Source of the DNA: Maea johnstoni | Lineage: Eukaryota; Annelida; Polychaeta; Spionida; Magelonidae | DNA length: 64,000 nt | Reading direction: 5' to 3' | NCBI GenBank assembly: GCA_963942565.1 | Contig: OZ012699.1 | Location: 34,067,503-34,131,502 of the forward strand | Part shown: positions 32,952 through 44,916 of the stretch, in pieces | How positions within the stretch are numbered: the first letter of the stretch is position 1 | Layout: every line of letters begins with the position of its first letter | The notes under the pieces: model-generated | What the model saw: only the letters and a program-made list of their open reading frames with translations | What the model was told of the DNA's origin: nothing | The model's database searches: none | Translations under genes and position numbers: made by a program

Positions 32952-34749
32952 AGGGCAAATGCACCATCAGGATGATTTAGTTTCAAAATGAGCGTATACA
33001 CGTCATCTTTCAAATAAGACCACCCACAAGTCTGTCCTCCTCTGCACTCCTCAGTTATGGCTTATGAAAGTGGGTAAAAACCATGCCTGAGGCTGGCCAT
33101 GGAGGCTTCCATTATCAGGACAGGGCTACACATTTTAAGCACCAACCTCTGATCGGTCAAGAGATAGCACTGGCAGGAAGTCACTACAGGGGTCATTATC
33201 TCAGAGTAGAAGTGAGGTATATTGAAGACTTCTAAATGTTCCCATTGAATTTTGGACAGATCTCTAAGACTCCAAACTAAAGATATACTAAAACTGTCAT
33301 GAAATGTACCCATAAAGCCTGATTTTAGGGTAAATCTATCCAGAAATGACTGAAAAAGTGAAACTTAATGGAACCGTAGCTAACAAAACAAATGCCTTTA
33401 CTAAATGGATTTGACGAGGCAAATTTATGTTTGGATTATCAGCTGATAATGAAAAGGGCTCTTACATTTGTTTTGTGTTGGTGGATAGAAACCATTATGT
33501 CCTAATTGCTATGAGATACACATGTGCTGATCACTTGGAGGAAATGGTAACACCTGTGAGTCAGAAAGCCAGCCCTCTTGGGAATTGAGTCTAGACAGGG
33601 CCGGATTACTCTGTATATTATTTTAGTTCCTGTCACCAAGATGATGATTTAGAGTCTGCAAATGCATCTTAGAAGTATGGTCTGAACATATGACTGAAAT
33701 TTACTAGTTTGTTGTTAATAAACATTGATAAATAGAACTGTTATGGCCGGGGAGAGCTTATACCAAACCTTTTTGAAAATGGTTGATTTGGCTGTCATAT
33801 ACCCTAGGTTTGTCTACAATCCTACTATCACTTTCAGGTACAAGAGTCAATTTGAGTTTTAACTGTACAAAAACATCTATTTAGTAAATCAAATGCTCCA
33901 AAACAATGACAGGTCACTCAGTTCATAGCTGATAGTGATAGCCCCTGCAATTACCTAAAGAAGTTATTTCGATTGCAATAAAAACTCTGATTGGTAGAAG
34001 ATAGAGTAGTGTTTGAGTACAAACAAATGAGTGCATTTTTGACCATACATTGTTTGTCTGCGGCTTAAATCATTGTGTAGGTTTAATCATATATATTGAA
34101 ATGACTTCTTGCTGTTCAAACAAATATATTTCTGTGTGCATTTTTTCTGCTCTTTTGGCATGGTTGTCATCCACTAAATTCTGCTTGAATGCAAAAATTG
34201 TTGGCACTGCATCTCTTTTCAACTTGTTTTCGTAATATCATCCAAGAAGCAGGATACCTCAAAGTGGTCCTCACATACTCTTTTAAATATGAAGAAACTT
34301 TGAAGTTCCTGACACTCCATCAAGTACCAATGTTGTGGAGCCATTGTGCTGGTAAATTCCTTTTTTTCTGGATGTATGTTTGAATTAGGGATTGTATAAA
34401 ATGTTCTTTTGTCACTAAGATTCCTGTCAGTCATATTATTACATCCATATGCTGCACACAACACCAAGATTCATGAATTTCCCAACATGAGTAGGAGAAC
34501 TGCACTGACTGTAGCTTTTAGGCACCAGAGCAGAGCAGTGCCTGTGGTGCTGAGACTATGACATGATAGGTCATGTGACCTACACAAAATGGACGCCCTA
34601 TGGCTTTGGCCAGGAAGCCCCTGGCTTCACAGAAAATTGCAATTTCCTCTTCAACAGGTACTAGGAATGGATTAGTGAGTTAGGCAATTAACACATACCA
34701 TATGGCACTACACATTTAGCACAAGTTATCCCAATGGTGCATTTGCCCT
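32952..34749 (-). mobile_element. THAP-containing DNA transposon remnant (P-like candidate)
   Basis: A 1,798-bp interval with inverted ends: AGGGCAAATGCACCAT at the left and ATGGTGCATTTGCCCT at the right, 16 bp perfect. It carries a THAP zinc-finger fragment on the minus strand near the right end. THAP at the N-terminus is the hallmark of P-superfamily transposases, hence the tentative call. No TSD is visible (left flank taattttt, right flank ttaagctt) and no catalytic transposase region is recognisable, so the copy is degenerate or internally deleted. The interior 33,110-34,218 shows nothing else I can identify. Confidence 0.55.
34219..34467 (-). pseudogene. THAP zinc-finger domain fragment of a transposase
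   Basis: The minus-strand frame reads VLCAAYGCNN, then KRTFYTIPN, EKKEF and RVCEDHFEVSCF: the C-x4-C ... C-x2-H zinc ligands and the K-R-T-F-x-x-I-P and HFE signatures of THAP DNA-binding domains. The usual AVPTIF end motif is missing, and the frame stops soon after CFLDD. There is no in-frame ATG before the first cysteine: the listed start is a TTG and an in-frame TGA lies two codons upstream. It is therefore a relic, or an exon whose start lies elsewhere. In the cell it would have bound element ends in the nucleus. Confidence 0.65.
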
Positions 34750-35113
34750 TTAAGCTTTAAGAAATTCACCAATATATGTATGTATGTTTATTGACTGTAA
34801 TGGATACATTAAAAAGCTTACTTAAAATAGTAACAGTTATAATATATATTGAAATGTACAGAGGAAATATTGAAAAATAGCCAAAAGATCGTAGTATTAA
34901 TAAATAGCGAAATACCTTCATGCGGAGAGGTCCAGATAGCAATTAAGTACATTTTCTATATATTTCAAATCTTAACATTACTATACGATACTTAACCGTT
35001 TCGATACGTTACTTTTTCCCCATCCAATATCGATGTTGGTATCGTTTCGACTACCGGTACCAATCCTTAATCTAAAACCTCCGCCCGCCCTGATAACCGA
35101 ATGGCTTAACGCA

Positions 35114-35434
35114 GGGTTTTAGCCAAGATTTAGAAACCGGGTATCCAAAATTGACAATTGTAAAATTTTGGGGCAACCTCATTTTCAAGGGAGGCAACAG
35201 TATACTGAGGTTAAAACCATTAACATGTACTAGTATTTACTCATTAAAACCAGGCATACTCTAATTATACAATGTCATGGGAATTATACTGAGGTGGAAA
35301 AACTTCAATTACGGTACATGCTTGCAATTGACATTTTAAGAAATTACTTACCAAAGAATTTGGGTGTCCTGAGGGGTGATTTTCGGTGGTTTGGGTGTCC
35401 AAAAGACGCCCAGACGCCTTGCTGGCTAAGCCTA
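35114..35434 (+). mobile_element. GGTCTTAGCCAG-family MITE, copy
   Basis: Starts GGTTTTAGCCAAGATTTAG and ends GCTGGCTAAGCC, with the family's internal phrases (accattaacatgtact, acaatgtcatggg, ttgggtgtcctgaggggtg, tttgggtgtccaaaagacgc). It lies within the 1-kb duplication and so is repeated at 36,119. The 81-codon ORF here is the same in both duplicates because of the duplication. Confidence 0.65.
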
Positions 35435-35532
35435 TGGCTTAAAGTGTTTCCATTGAATATTCGTGGTCTCTACACACTGCGCGGCTTACACAGTTATCCC
35501 TTAAGCCAACTTAAAGCGGACCTGCCAACAGC

Positions 35533-35599
35533 GACTTAGCCAGGATTTTCATAACAGGGTGTCCAATTTGGGATTTCAAGAATTTAGGGTGTCCAAAAA
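35533..35599 (+). mobile_element. Truncated GGTCTTAGCCAG-family MITE
   Basis: GACTTAGCCAGGATTTTC opens an element that is cut off after ~66 bp, at the junction with the inverted THAP-element end. The same element is complete in the second duplicate (36,544-36,862). Confidence 0.65.
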
Positions 35600-35754
35600 C
35601 CCTATATGGCTGCCTCAGGACTGTAACTTGCTGAACTTCTGTAAGCTATAACTGAGTAGTGCTGAAGAGGACAGGTTCGGGGGAGGTCTTATTTGAAAGG
35701 TGACAGGTATAGGCTCATTTTGAGCCTAAATCATTCTGATGGTGCATTTGCCCT
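35600..35754 (-). mobile_element. Inverted partial left end of the THAP-type element
   Basis: The reverse complement starts AGGGCAAATGCACCATCAG and follows 32,952-33,110 for ~155 bp (…atgattta…tcaaaatgagc…tttcaaataagacc…ctcagttat…cctgaggc). It is therefore the opposite end of the same element family, in opposite orientation, abutting the same flank (TTAAGCTTTAAG) that abuts the intact right end at 34,750. Confidence 0.75.
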
Positions 35755-36620
35755 TTAAGCTTTAAGAAATTCACCAAAATATGTATGTACGTTTATTGAC
35801 TGTAATGGGTACATTAAAAAGCTTACTTTAAATAGTAACAGTTATAATATATATTGAAATGTACAGAGGAAATATTGAAAAATAGCCAAAAGATCGTAGT
35901 ATTAATAAATAGCGAAATACCTTCATGCGGAGAGGTCCAGATAGCAATTAAGTACATTTTCTATATATTTCAAATCTTAACATTACTATACGATACTTAA
36001 CCGTTTCGATACGTTACTTTTCCCCCATCCAATATCGATGTTGGTATCGTTTCGACTACCGGTACCAATCCTTAATCTAAAACCTCCGCCCGCCCTGATA
36101 ACCGAATGGCTTAAAGCAGGGTTTTAGCCAAGATTTAGAAACCGGGTGTCCATAACTGACAATTGTAAAATTTTGGGGCAACCTCATTTTCAAGGGAGGC
36201 AAAAGTATGCTGCGGTTAAAACCATAAACATGTATTAGTATTTACTCATTAAAACCAGGCATACTCTAATTATACAATATCATGGGAATTATACTGAGGT
36301 GGAAAAACTTCAATTACGGTACATGCTTGCGACTGACATTTTACGAAATTACTTTCCAAAGAATTTGGGTGTCCTGAGGGGTTATTTTCGGTGGTTTGGG
36401 TGTCCAAAAGAGGCCCAGACGCCTTGCTGGCTAAGACTATGGCTCAAAGTGTTTCCATTGAATACTAGTATTCGTGGTCTCTCCCCACTGCGCGGCTTAC
36501 ACAGTAATCCCCTAAGCCAACTTAAAGCGGACCTGCCAACAGGGACTTAGCCAGGATTTTCATAACAGGGTGTCCAATTTGGGATTTCAAGAATTTAGGG
36601 TGTCCAAAATCCCTGATAGA
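35755..36620 (+). repeat. ~1-kb flank duplication, copy 2
   Basis: Second copy of 34,750-35,599, with few substitutions and a 6-bp insertion near 36,465. It is contiguous with the full-length downstream MITE, suggesting that it retains the original order. Confidence 0.85.
36119..36439 (+). mobile_element. GGTCTTAGCCAG-family MITE, copy in duplicate 2
   Basis: Duplicate of 35,114-35,434. It ends GCTGGCTAAGAC, closer to the CTGGCTAAGACC consensus than the other duplicate. Confidence 0.65.
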
Positions 36621-36862
36621 AAAAGTAAAAATCGTAACATTGATTATGTACATTAACAAATAAAGTAAGTATATGCTTAATTCTTCAAGTATTGTCTATG
36701 TTATTATTTTGAAGTTAAACCTTTTAGAAATTTAACTTGGAATTAGTATTTATTAAAAAAACACATACCAAAATCTAGGGTGTCTTTTTACCTAAAATCA
36801 GGTATTGTTCATGAACCAGGGAGTCCAAAAGACACCCAGGCACCCTGCTGGCTTAAGACCCT
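36544..36862 (+). mobile_element. GGTCTTAGCCAG-family MITE, diverged copy
   Basis: Starts GACTTAGCCAGGATTTTC and ends CCCTGCTGGCTTAAGACC. The interior differs from the 35.1-kb copies but keeps 'gggtgtccaa' repeats and the terminal 'agacacccaggcaccctgct'. It is probably a subfamily. Confidence 0.6.
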
Positions 36863-37154
36863 GCCTTCCAACACATAAAAGGGTGGATGAAGGTTCTTCC
36901 CGACAAGAATTTGGCCATGTTGTATTTGTATGTTTATTGACTATACTCGGATAGAATGAAACAATCTTACATCATTCAAGCATTACATATATACTGAGTA
37001 AACACAAAAGTAACAACTCCAGATTAGGTGCTAAACATGATACTTTTATACTGATTATACGCACGCCAGATATGTGCTATTGTTTATTCTTTTGTTTATC
37101 TCTAGCTCTTTCACCTGCTGTTTGTATTTTTATGTTGATACCACTCTCTATTCG
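36863..37154. other. Unassigned spacer
   Basis: No gene. It includes another GTATGTTTATTGACT motif at ~36,929, the shared start of a dispersed repeat also seen at 34,783, 35,788, 37,812 and 50,820. Confidence 0.4.
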
Positions 37155-37455
37155 GTTACCTTTTCCGAATTTGTAATTTTATATCTATGCATATGGTCAA
37201 TAAACATACAATTACAATTGAGTACAGGAGGAGTTGCATACCCTAAACTGTATTTGTATTTGTATTCTGTATTTGTAATTTCATTTATATGCATATGGTC
37301 AATAAACATTACAATTTCAGTTGAGTACAGGAGAAGTTGCATACTCTAAACTGTATTTGTATTTGTATTCTGTATTTGTAATTCCATATCTATGCATATG
37401 GTCAATAAACATTACAATTAAAATTGAGTACAGAAGAAGTTGCATACTCTAAACT
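37155..37455. repeat. ~103-bp tandem triplicate
   Basis: Three direct copies anchored at TGCATATGGTCAATAAACAT (37,188, 37,290, 37,393; spacing 102 and 103 bp). Each continues to GAGTACAG-RAG-AGTTGCATA-CTAAACT and a TATTTGTATTTGTATTCTG link. ORFs on both strands across it are repeat frames. Confidence 0.85.
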
Positions 37456-38207
37456 AGACTAGGTTCCTAGTCCCTAAAAAGTTGACATTCCCTTCTGTGC
37501 TGACCAAGCAGTGTGGTGTAGTACCAGGTATGTAGATAGATGGCACCACCTGCTCCTCATATCTCTAGAGGTTACTCAAACTGGATCCTGGTGAGATAAG
37601 TGTAAACTAAATGGACCACTATGGCCACCTAGAATATTTGGTGCTAGGTAGCACAAAAAAATAACAGAACATACATTTGACTCTAAACCTACTCTGCTGG
37701 AATGTGTATTCACATTTCTCTATAACTTTTGGTATTAAGTTCGGGGCGCATTAAAGTTCAATCAAGTATGCACAAAACTCCAGACTCCAGACTCTATGGC
37801 GCAGTCGTATCGTATATTTATTGACTGTAATTTATAATTTTAAAATATGACACGCAAAACAAAAATAGAAAAATAAAAATAAGACAGAAACAAGAACATA
37901 TCATGGATAAACATAGAAGTGAGTGGTCTCGTCTGCACAACAAAACTGAGGGGAAACCCCAAGAACTCAAAGGGGATCCTCTAGCGTTTGAATTAAAGTT
38001 TTTTAGAAGAAACAGAACGAAGTAGAAATATTAATAAAAACAAAAGTAAAGGGTACAGACAGTCCTGTCACTTCTTAAGTTTTTAGATGACATGCAAACA
38101 AAATGAATCCAGAAGCTGAGCATTCTGCAAAATGCGACATTCATATCCATTGACAGTTTGAAATTTATAGTTCAGGAAAGACCCAGTATTCAGTTTGTGT
38201 ATACTGG
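37456..38207. other. Unassigned; one proto-repeat of the minisatellite
   Basis: Mostly unrecognised. 'ccagactctatggcgcagt' at ~37,788-37,806 matches the core of the downstream 37-bp repeat and is followed by a GTATATTTATTGACTGTAA-headed dispersed repeat (from ~37,811). This suggests that the array's left edge was split by an insertion. Confidence 0.45.
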
Positions 38208-41200
38208 GCAGTACTAGTGGTAAGATTGCCCCAGACTCAATGGCGCTTTACTAGTGGTAAGATCGCCCAAGACCCAATGGCGCAGTACTAGTGGTAAGAT
38301 TGCCCCAGACTCAATGGTGCAGTACTAATGGTAAGATTGCCCCAGACTCAATGGCGCAGTACTAGTGGTAAGATTGCCCCAGACTCAATGACGCAGTACT
38401 AGTGGTAAGATTGCCCCACACTCAATGGCGCAGTACTAGTGGTAAGATCGCCCCAGACTCAATGGCGCAGTACTAGTGGTAAGATTGCCCCAGACTCAAT
38501 GGCGCAGTACTGGTGGTAAGATGGCCCCAGACTCAATGACGCAGTACTAGTGGTAAGATTGCCCCAGACTCAATGGCGCAGTACTAGTGGTAAGATTGCC
38601 CCAGACTCAATGGCACAGAACTAGTTACTAGTGGTTAGATTGCCCCAGACTCAATGGCGCAGTACTAGTGGTAAGATCGCCCCAGACTCAATGGCGCAGT
38701 ACTAGTGGTAAGATCGCCCCAGACTCAATGGCACAGTACTAGTGGTAAGATCGCCCCAGACTCAATGGCGCAGTACTAGTGGTAAGATTGCCCCAGACTC
38801 AATGGCGCAGTACTAGTGGTAAGATCACCCCAGACTCAATGGCACAGAACAAGTTACTAGTGGTAAGATTGCCCCAGACTCAATGGCGCAGTACTAGTGG
38901 TAAGATTGCCCCAGACTCAATGGCGCAGTACTAGTGGTAAGATTGCCCCAGACTCAATGGCACAGAACTAGTTACTAGTGGAAAGATTGCCCCAGACTCA
39001 ATGGCGCAGTACTAGTGGTAAGATTGCCCCAGACTCAATGGCGCAGTACTAGTGGTAAGATTGCCCCAGACTCAATGGCGCAGTACTAGTGGTAAGATTG
39101 CCCCAGACTCAATGGCGCAGTACTAGTGGTAAGATCACCCCAGACTCAATGGCGCAGTACTAGTGGTAAGATTGCCCCACACTCAATGGCGCAGTACTGG
39201 TTGTAAGATGGCCCCAGACTCAATGGCCCAGTACTAGTGGTTAGATTGCCCCAGACTCAATGGCGCAGTACTAGTGGTAAGATTGCCCCAGACTCAATGG
39301 CGCAGTACTAGTGGTAAGATTGCCCCAGACTCAATGGCGCAGTACTAGTGGTAACATTGCCCCAGACTCAATGGCGCAGTACTGGTGGTAAGATTGCCCC
39401 AGACTCAATGGCGCAGTACTGGTGGTAAGATTGCCCCAAACTCAATGGCGCAGTACTAGTGGTAAGATTGCCCCAGACTCAATGGCGCAGTACTAGTGGT
39501 AAGATTGCCCCAGACTCAATGGCGCAGTACTGGTGGTAGGATTGCCCCAGACTCAATGGCGCAGTACTAGTGGTAAGATGGCCCCAAACTCAATGGCGCA
39601 GTACTAGTGGTAAGATTGCCCCAGACTCAATGGCGCAGTACTAGTGGTAAGATTGCCCCAGACTCAATGGCGCAGTACTGGTGGTAAGATGGCCCCAGAC
39701 TCAATGGCGCAGTACTAGTGGTAAGATTGCCCCAGACTCAATGGCGCAGTACTGGTGGTAAGATTGCCCCAGACTCAATGGCGCAGTACTGGTGGTAAGA
39801 TTGCCCCAGACTCAATGGCGCAGTACTAGTGGTAAGATTGCCCCAGACTCAATGGCGCAGTACTGGTGGTAAGATGGCCCCAGACTCAATGGCCCAGTAC
39901 TAGTGGTTAGATTGCCCCAGACTCAATGGCGCAGTACTAGTGGTAAGATTGCCCCAGACTCAATGGCGCAGTACTAGTGGTAAGATTGCCCCAGACTCAA
40001 TGGCGCAGTACTGGTGGTAAGATTGCCCCAGACTCAATGGCGCAGTACTGCTGGTAAGATTGCCCCAGACTCAATGGCGCAGTACTAGTGGTAAGATCGC
40101 CCCAGACTCAATAGCACAGTACTAGTGGTAAGATTGTCCCAGACTTAATGGCGCAGTACTAGTGGTAAGATTGCCCCAGACTCAATGACGCAGTACTAGT
40201 GGTAAGATTGCCCCAGACTCAATGGCGCAGTACTAGTGGTAAGATTGCCCCAGACTCAATGGCGCAGTACTAGTGGTAAGATTGCCCCAGACTCAATGGC
40301 GCAGTACTAGTGGTAAGATCACCCCAGACTCAATGGCACAGTACTAGTGGTAAGATTGCCCCAGACTCAATGGCGCAGTACTAGTGGTAAGATCGCCCCA
40401 GACTCAATGGCGCAGTACTAGTGGTAAGATTGCCCCAGACTCAATGGCGCAGTACTAGTGGTAAGATTGCCCCAGATTCAATGGCGCAGTACTAGTGGTA
40501 AGATCGCCCCAGACTCAATGGCGCAGTACTAGTGGTAAGATCGCCCCAGACTCAATGGCGCAGTACTAGTGGTAAGATTGCCCCAGACTCAATGGCGCAG
40601 TACTAGTGGTAAGATTGCCCCAGACTCAATGGCGCAGTACTAGTGGTAAGATTGCCCCAGACTCAATGGCGCAGTACTAGTGGTAAGATTGCCCCAGACT
40701 CAATGACGCAGTACTAGTGGTAAGATTGCCCCACACTCAATGGCGCAGTACTAGTGGTAAGATCGCCCCAGACTCAATGGCGCAGTACTAGTGGTAAGAT
40801 TGCCCCAGACTCAATGGCGCAGTACTGGTGGTAAGATGGCCCCAGACTCAATGACGCAGTACTAGTGGTAAGATTGCCCCAGACTCAATGGCGCAGTACT
40901 AGTGGTAAGATTGCCCCAGACTCAATGGCACAGAACTAGTTACTAGTGGTTAGATTGCCCCAGACTCAATGGCGCAGTACTAGTGGTAAGATCGCCCCAG
41001 ACTCAATGGCGCAGTACTAGTGGTAAGATCGCCCCAGACTCAATGGCACAGTACTAGTGGTAAGATCGCCCCAGACTCAATGGCGCAGTACTAGTGGTAA
41101 GATTGCCCCAGACTCAATGGCGCAGTACTAGTGGTAAGATCACCCCAGACTCAATGGCACAGAACAAGTTACTAGTGGTAAGATTGCCCCAGACTCAATG

Positions 41201-44200
41201 GCGCAGTACTAGTGGTAAGATTGCCCCAGACTCAATGGCGCAGTACTAGTGGTAAGATTGCCCCAGACTCAATGGCACAGAACTAGTTACTAGTGGAAAG
41301 ATTGCCCCAGACTCAATGGCGCAGTACTAGTGGTAAGATTGCCCCAGACTCAATGGCGCAGTACTAGTGGTAAGATTGCCCCAGACTCAATGGCGCAGTA
41401 CTAGTGGTAAGATTGCCCCAGACTCAATGGCGCAGTACTAGTGGTAAGATCACCCCAGACTCAATGGCGCAGTACTAGTGGTAAGATTGCCCCACACTCA
41501 ATGGCGCAGTACTGGTTGTAAGATGGCCCCAGACTCAATGGCCCAGTACTAGTGGTTAGATTGCCCCAGACTCAATGGCGCAGTACTAGTGGTAAGATTG
41601 CCCCAGACTCAATGGCGCAGTACTAGTGGTAAGATTGCCCCAGACTCAATGGCGCAGTACTAGTGGTAACATTGCCCCAGACTCAATGGCGCAGTACTGG
41701 TGGTAAGATTGCCCCAGACTCAATGGCGCAGTACTAGTGGTAAGATTGCCCCAGACTCAATGGCGCAGTACTAGTGGTAAGATTGCCCCAGACTCAATGG
41801 CGCAGTACTGGTGGTAGGATTGCCCCAGACTCAATGGCGCAGTACTAGTGGTAAGATGGCCCCAAACTCAATGGCGCAGTACTAGTGGTAAGATTGCCCC
41901 AGACTCAATGGCGCAGTACTAGTGGTAAGATTGCCCCAGACTCAATGGCGCAGTACTGGTGGTAAGATGGCCCCAGACTCAATGGCGCAGTACTAGTGGT
42001 AAGATTGCCCCAGACTCAATGGCGCAGTACTGGTGGTAAGATTGCCCCAGACTCAATGGCGCAGTACTGGTGGTAAGATTGCCCCAGACTCAATGGCGCA
42101 GTACTAGTGGTAAGATTGCCCCAGACTCAATGGCGCAGTACTGGTGGTAAGATGGCCCCAGACTCAATGGCCCAGTACTAGTGGTTAGATTGCCCCAGAC
42201 TCAATGGCGCAGTACTAGTGGTAAGATTGCCCCAGACTCAATGGCGCAGTACTAGTGGTAAGATTGCCCCAGACTCAATGGCGCAGTACTGGTGGTAAGA
42301 TTGCCCCAGACTCAATGGCGCAGTACTGCTGGTAAGATTGCCCCAGACTCAATGGCGCAGTACTAGTGGTAAGATCGCCCCAGACTCAATAGCACAGTAC
42401 TAGTGGTAAGATTGTCCCAGACTTAATGGCGCAGTACTAGTGGTAAGATTGCCCCAGACTCAATGACGCAGTACTAGTGGTAAGATTGCCCCAGACTCAA
42501 TGGCGCAGTACTAGTGGTAAGATTGCCCCAGACTCAATGGCGCAGTACTAGTGGTAAGATTGCCCCAGACTCAATGGCGCAGTACTAGTGGTAAGATCAC
42601 CCCAGACTCAATGGCACAGTACTAGTGGTAAGATTGCCCCAGACTCAATGGCGCAGTACTAGTGGTAAGATCGCCCCAGACTCAATGGCGCAGTACTAGT
42701 GGTAAGATTGCCCCAGACTCAATGGCGCAGTACTAGTGGTAAGATTGCCCCAGATTCAATGGCGCAGTACTAGTGGTAAGATCGCCCCAGACTCAATGGC
42801 GCAGTACTAGTGGTAAGATCGCCCCAGACTCAATGGCGCAGTACTAGTGGTAAGATTGCCCCAGACTCAATGGCGCAGTACTAGTGGTAAGATTGCCCCA
42901 GACTCAATGGCGCAGTACTAGTGGTAAGATTGCCCCAGACTCAATGGCGCAGTACTAGTGGTAAGATTGCCCCAGACTCAATGGCGCAGTACTAGTGGTA
43001 AGATCGCCCCAGACTCAATGGCGCAGTACTGGTGGTAAGATGGCCCCAGACTCAATGGCGCAGTACTAGTGGTAAGATTGCCCCAGACTCAATGGCGCAG
43101 TACTGGTGGTAAGATTGCCCCAGACTCAATGGCGCAGTACTGGTGGTAAGATCGCCCCAGACTCAATGGCGCAGTACTGGTGGTAAGATCGCCCCAGACT
43201 CAATGGCGCAGTACTAGTGGTAAGATTGCCCCAGACTCAATGGCGCAGTACTAGTGGTAAGATTGCCCCAGACTCAATGGCGCAGTACTGGTGGTAAGAT
43301 TGCCCCAGACTCAATGGCGCAGTACTGGTGGTAAGATTGCCCCAGACTCAATGGCGCAGTACTAGTGGTAAGATCGCCCCAGACTCAATGGCACAGTACT
43401 AGTGGTAAGATTGTCCCAGACTTAATGGCGCAGTACTAGTGGTAAGATTGCCCCAGACTCAATGGCGCAGTACTAGTGGTAAGATCACCCCAGACTTAAT
43501 GGCGCAGTACTAGTGGTAAGATTGCCCCACACTCAATGGCGCAGTACTAGTGGTAAGATTGCCCCAGACTCAATGGCACAGTACTAGTGGTAAGATTGCC
43601 CCAGACTCAATGGCACAGTACTAGTGGTAAGATCGCCCCAGACTCAATGGCGCAGTACTAGTGGTAAGATTGCCCCAGACTCAATGGCGCAGTACTAGTG
43701 GTAAGATTGCCCCAGACTCAATGGCGCAGTACTAGTGGTAAGATTGCCCCAGACTCAATGGCACAGTACTAGTGGTAAGATTGCCCCAGACTCAATGGCA
43801 CAGTACTAGTGGTAAGATCGCCCCAGACTCAATGGCGCAGTACTAGTGGTAAGATCGCCCCAGACTCAATGGCGCAGTACTAGTGGTAAGATTGCCCCAG
43901 ACTCAATGGCGCAGTACTGGTGGTAAGATTGCCCCAGACTCAATGGCACAGAACTAGTTACTAGTGGTAAGATTGCCCCAGACTCAATGGCGCAGTACTA
44001 GTGGTAAGATTGCCCCAGACTCAATGGCGCAGTACTGGTGGTAAGATTGCCCCAGACTCAATGGCGCAGTACTGGTGGTAAGATCGCCCAAGACCCAATG
44101 GCGCAGTACTAGTGGTAAGATCGCCCCAGACTCAATGGTGCAGTACTAGTGGTAAGATTGCCCCAGACTCAATGGCGCAGTACTAGTGGTAAGATCACCC

Positions 44201-44889
44201 CAGACTCAATGGCACAGTACTAGTGGTAAGATTGCCACAGACTCAATGGCACAGTACTAGTGGTAAGATCGCCCCAGACTCAATGGCGCAGTACTAGTGG
44301 TAAGATTGACCCAGACTCAATGGCGCAGTACTAGTGGTAACATTGCCCCAGACTCGATGGCGCAGTACTAGTGGTAAGATCGCCCCAGACTTAATGGCGC
44401 AGTACTAGTGGTAAGATTGCCCCAGACTCAATGGCGCAGTACTAGTGGTAACATTGCCCCAGACTCAATGGCACAGTACTAGTGGTAAGATTGCCACAGA
44501 CTCAATGGCACAGTACTATTGGTAAGATCGCCCCAGACTCAATGGCACAGTACTAGTGGTAAGATCGCCCCAGACTCAATGGCACAGTACTAGTGGTAAG
44601 ATTGCCCCAGACTCAATGGCGCAGTACTAGTGGTAAGATCACCCCAGACTCAATGGCACAGTACTAGTGGTAAGATTGCCCCAGACTCAATGGCGCAGTA
44701 CTAGTGGTAAGATCGCCCCAGACTGAATGGCGCAGTACTAGTGGTAAGATCGCCGCAGACTATATGGCGCAGTACTAGTGGTAAGATCGCCCCAGACTCA
44801 ATGGCGCAGTACTAGTGGTAAGATTGCCCCAGACTCAATGGCGCAGTACTAGTGGTAAGATCGGCCCAGACTCATGGCGCAGTACTAGT
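38208..44889 (+). repeat. 37-bp minisatellite array, main block (~180 copies)
   Basis: Head-to-tail 37-bp units built from CAGTACTAGTGGTAAGAT, YGCCCCAGACTC and AATGGCG. Variants alternate (TTGCC/TCGCC/TCACC, CTAGT/CTGGT, GGCGC/GGCAC). A few units are expanded by an extra 'aactagttactagt'. Variant order from 38,386 repeats from 40,701, showing a ~2.3-kb nested duplication. There is no coding capacity and there are no unique spacers. Confidence 0.97.
44886..44889. repeat. Left TAGT duplication of the 5-kb transposon
   Basis: TAGT precedes the left TIR and recurs directly after the right TIR (49,920-49,923). Joining the flanks at one TAGT restores a normal 37-bp unit (GTACTAGTGGTAAG), so TAGT is the target-site duplication. 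Confidence 0.8.
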
Positions 44890-44916
44890 CAGCCATTCTC
44901 CCTTATGGGTCCACAT
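44890..44916 (+). repeat. Left TIR of the 5-kb transposon
   Basis: 27 bp beginning CAGCCATTCTCCC and ending GGGTCCACAT, the inverse of 49,893-49,919 with one mismatch. Confidence 0.9.

Larger units (their letters stand above)
34741..35599 (+). repeat. ~1-kb flank duplication, copy 1
   Basis: From ATTTGCCCTTTAAGC onward this matches 35,746-36,615 with an offset of 1,005 bp, then ~1,011 after a short indel. It contains a GTATGTTTATTGACTGTAA motif, a CGATAC/GGTACC-rich stretch, a full GGTCTTAGCCAG-type MITE and the beginning of another. Confidence 0.85.

Noticed and set aside
33062-33313. 83-codon minus-strand ORF inside the THAP-type element, considered as transposase
   Set aside because: No catalytic or helix-turn-helix motif is seen, and part of it overlaps the ~155-bp terminal segment repeated at 35.6 kb, so it is probably non-coding.
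38208-44889. CRISPR-like appearance of regularly spaced 37-bp repeats
   Set aside because: The repeats are directly abutting with no unique spacers, and the context is clearly animal transposons and satellites. This is a minisatellite.
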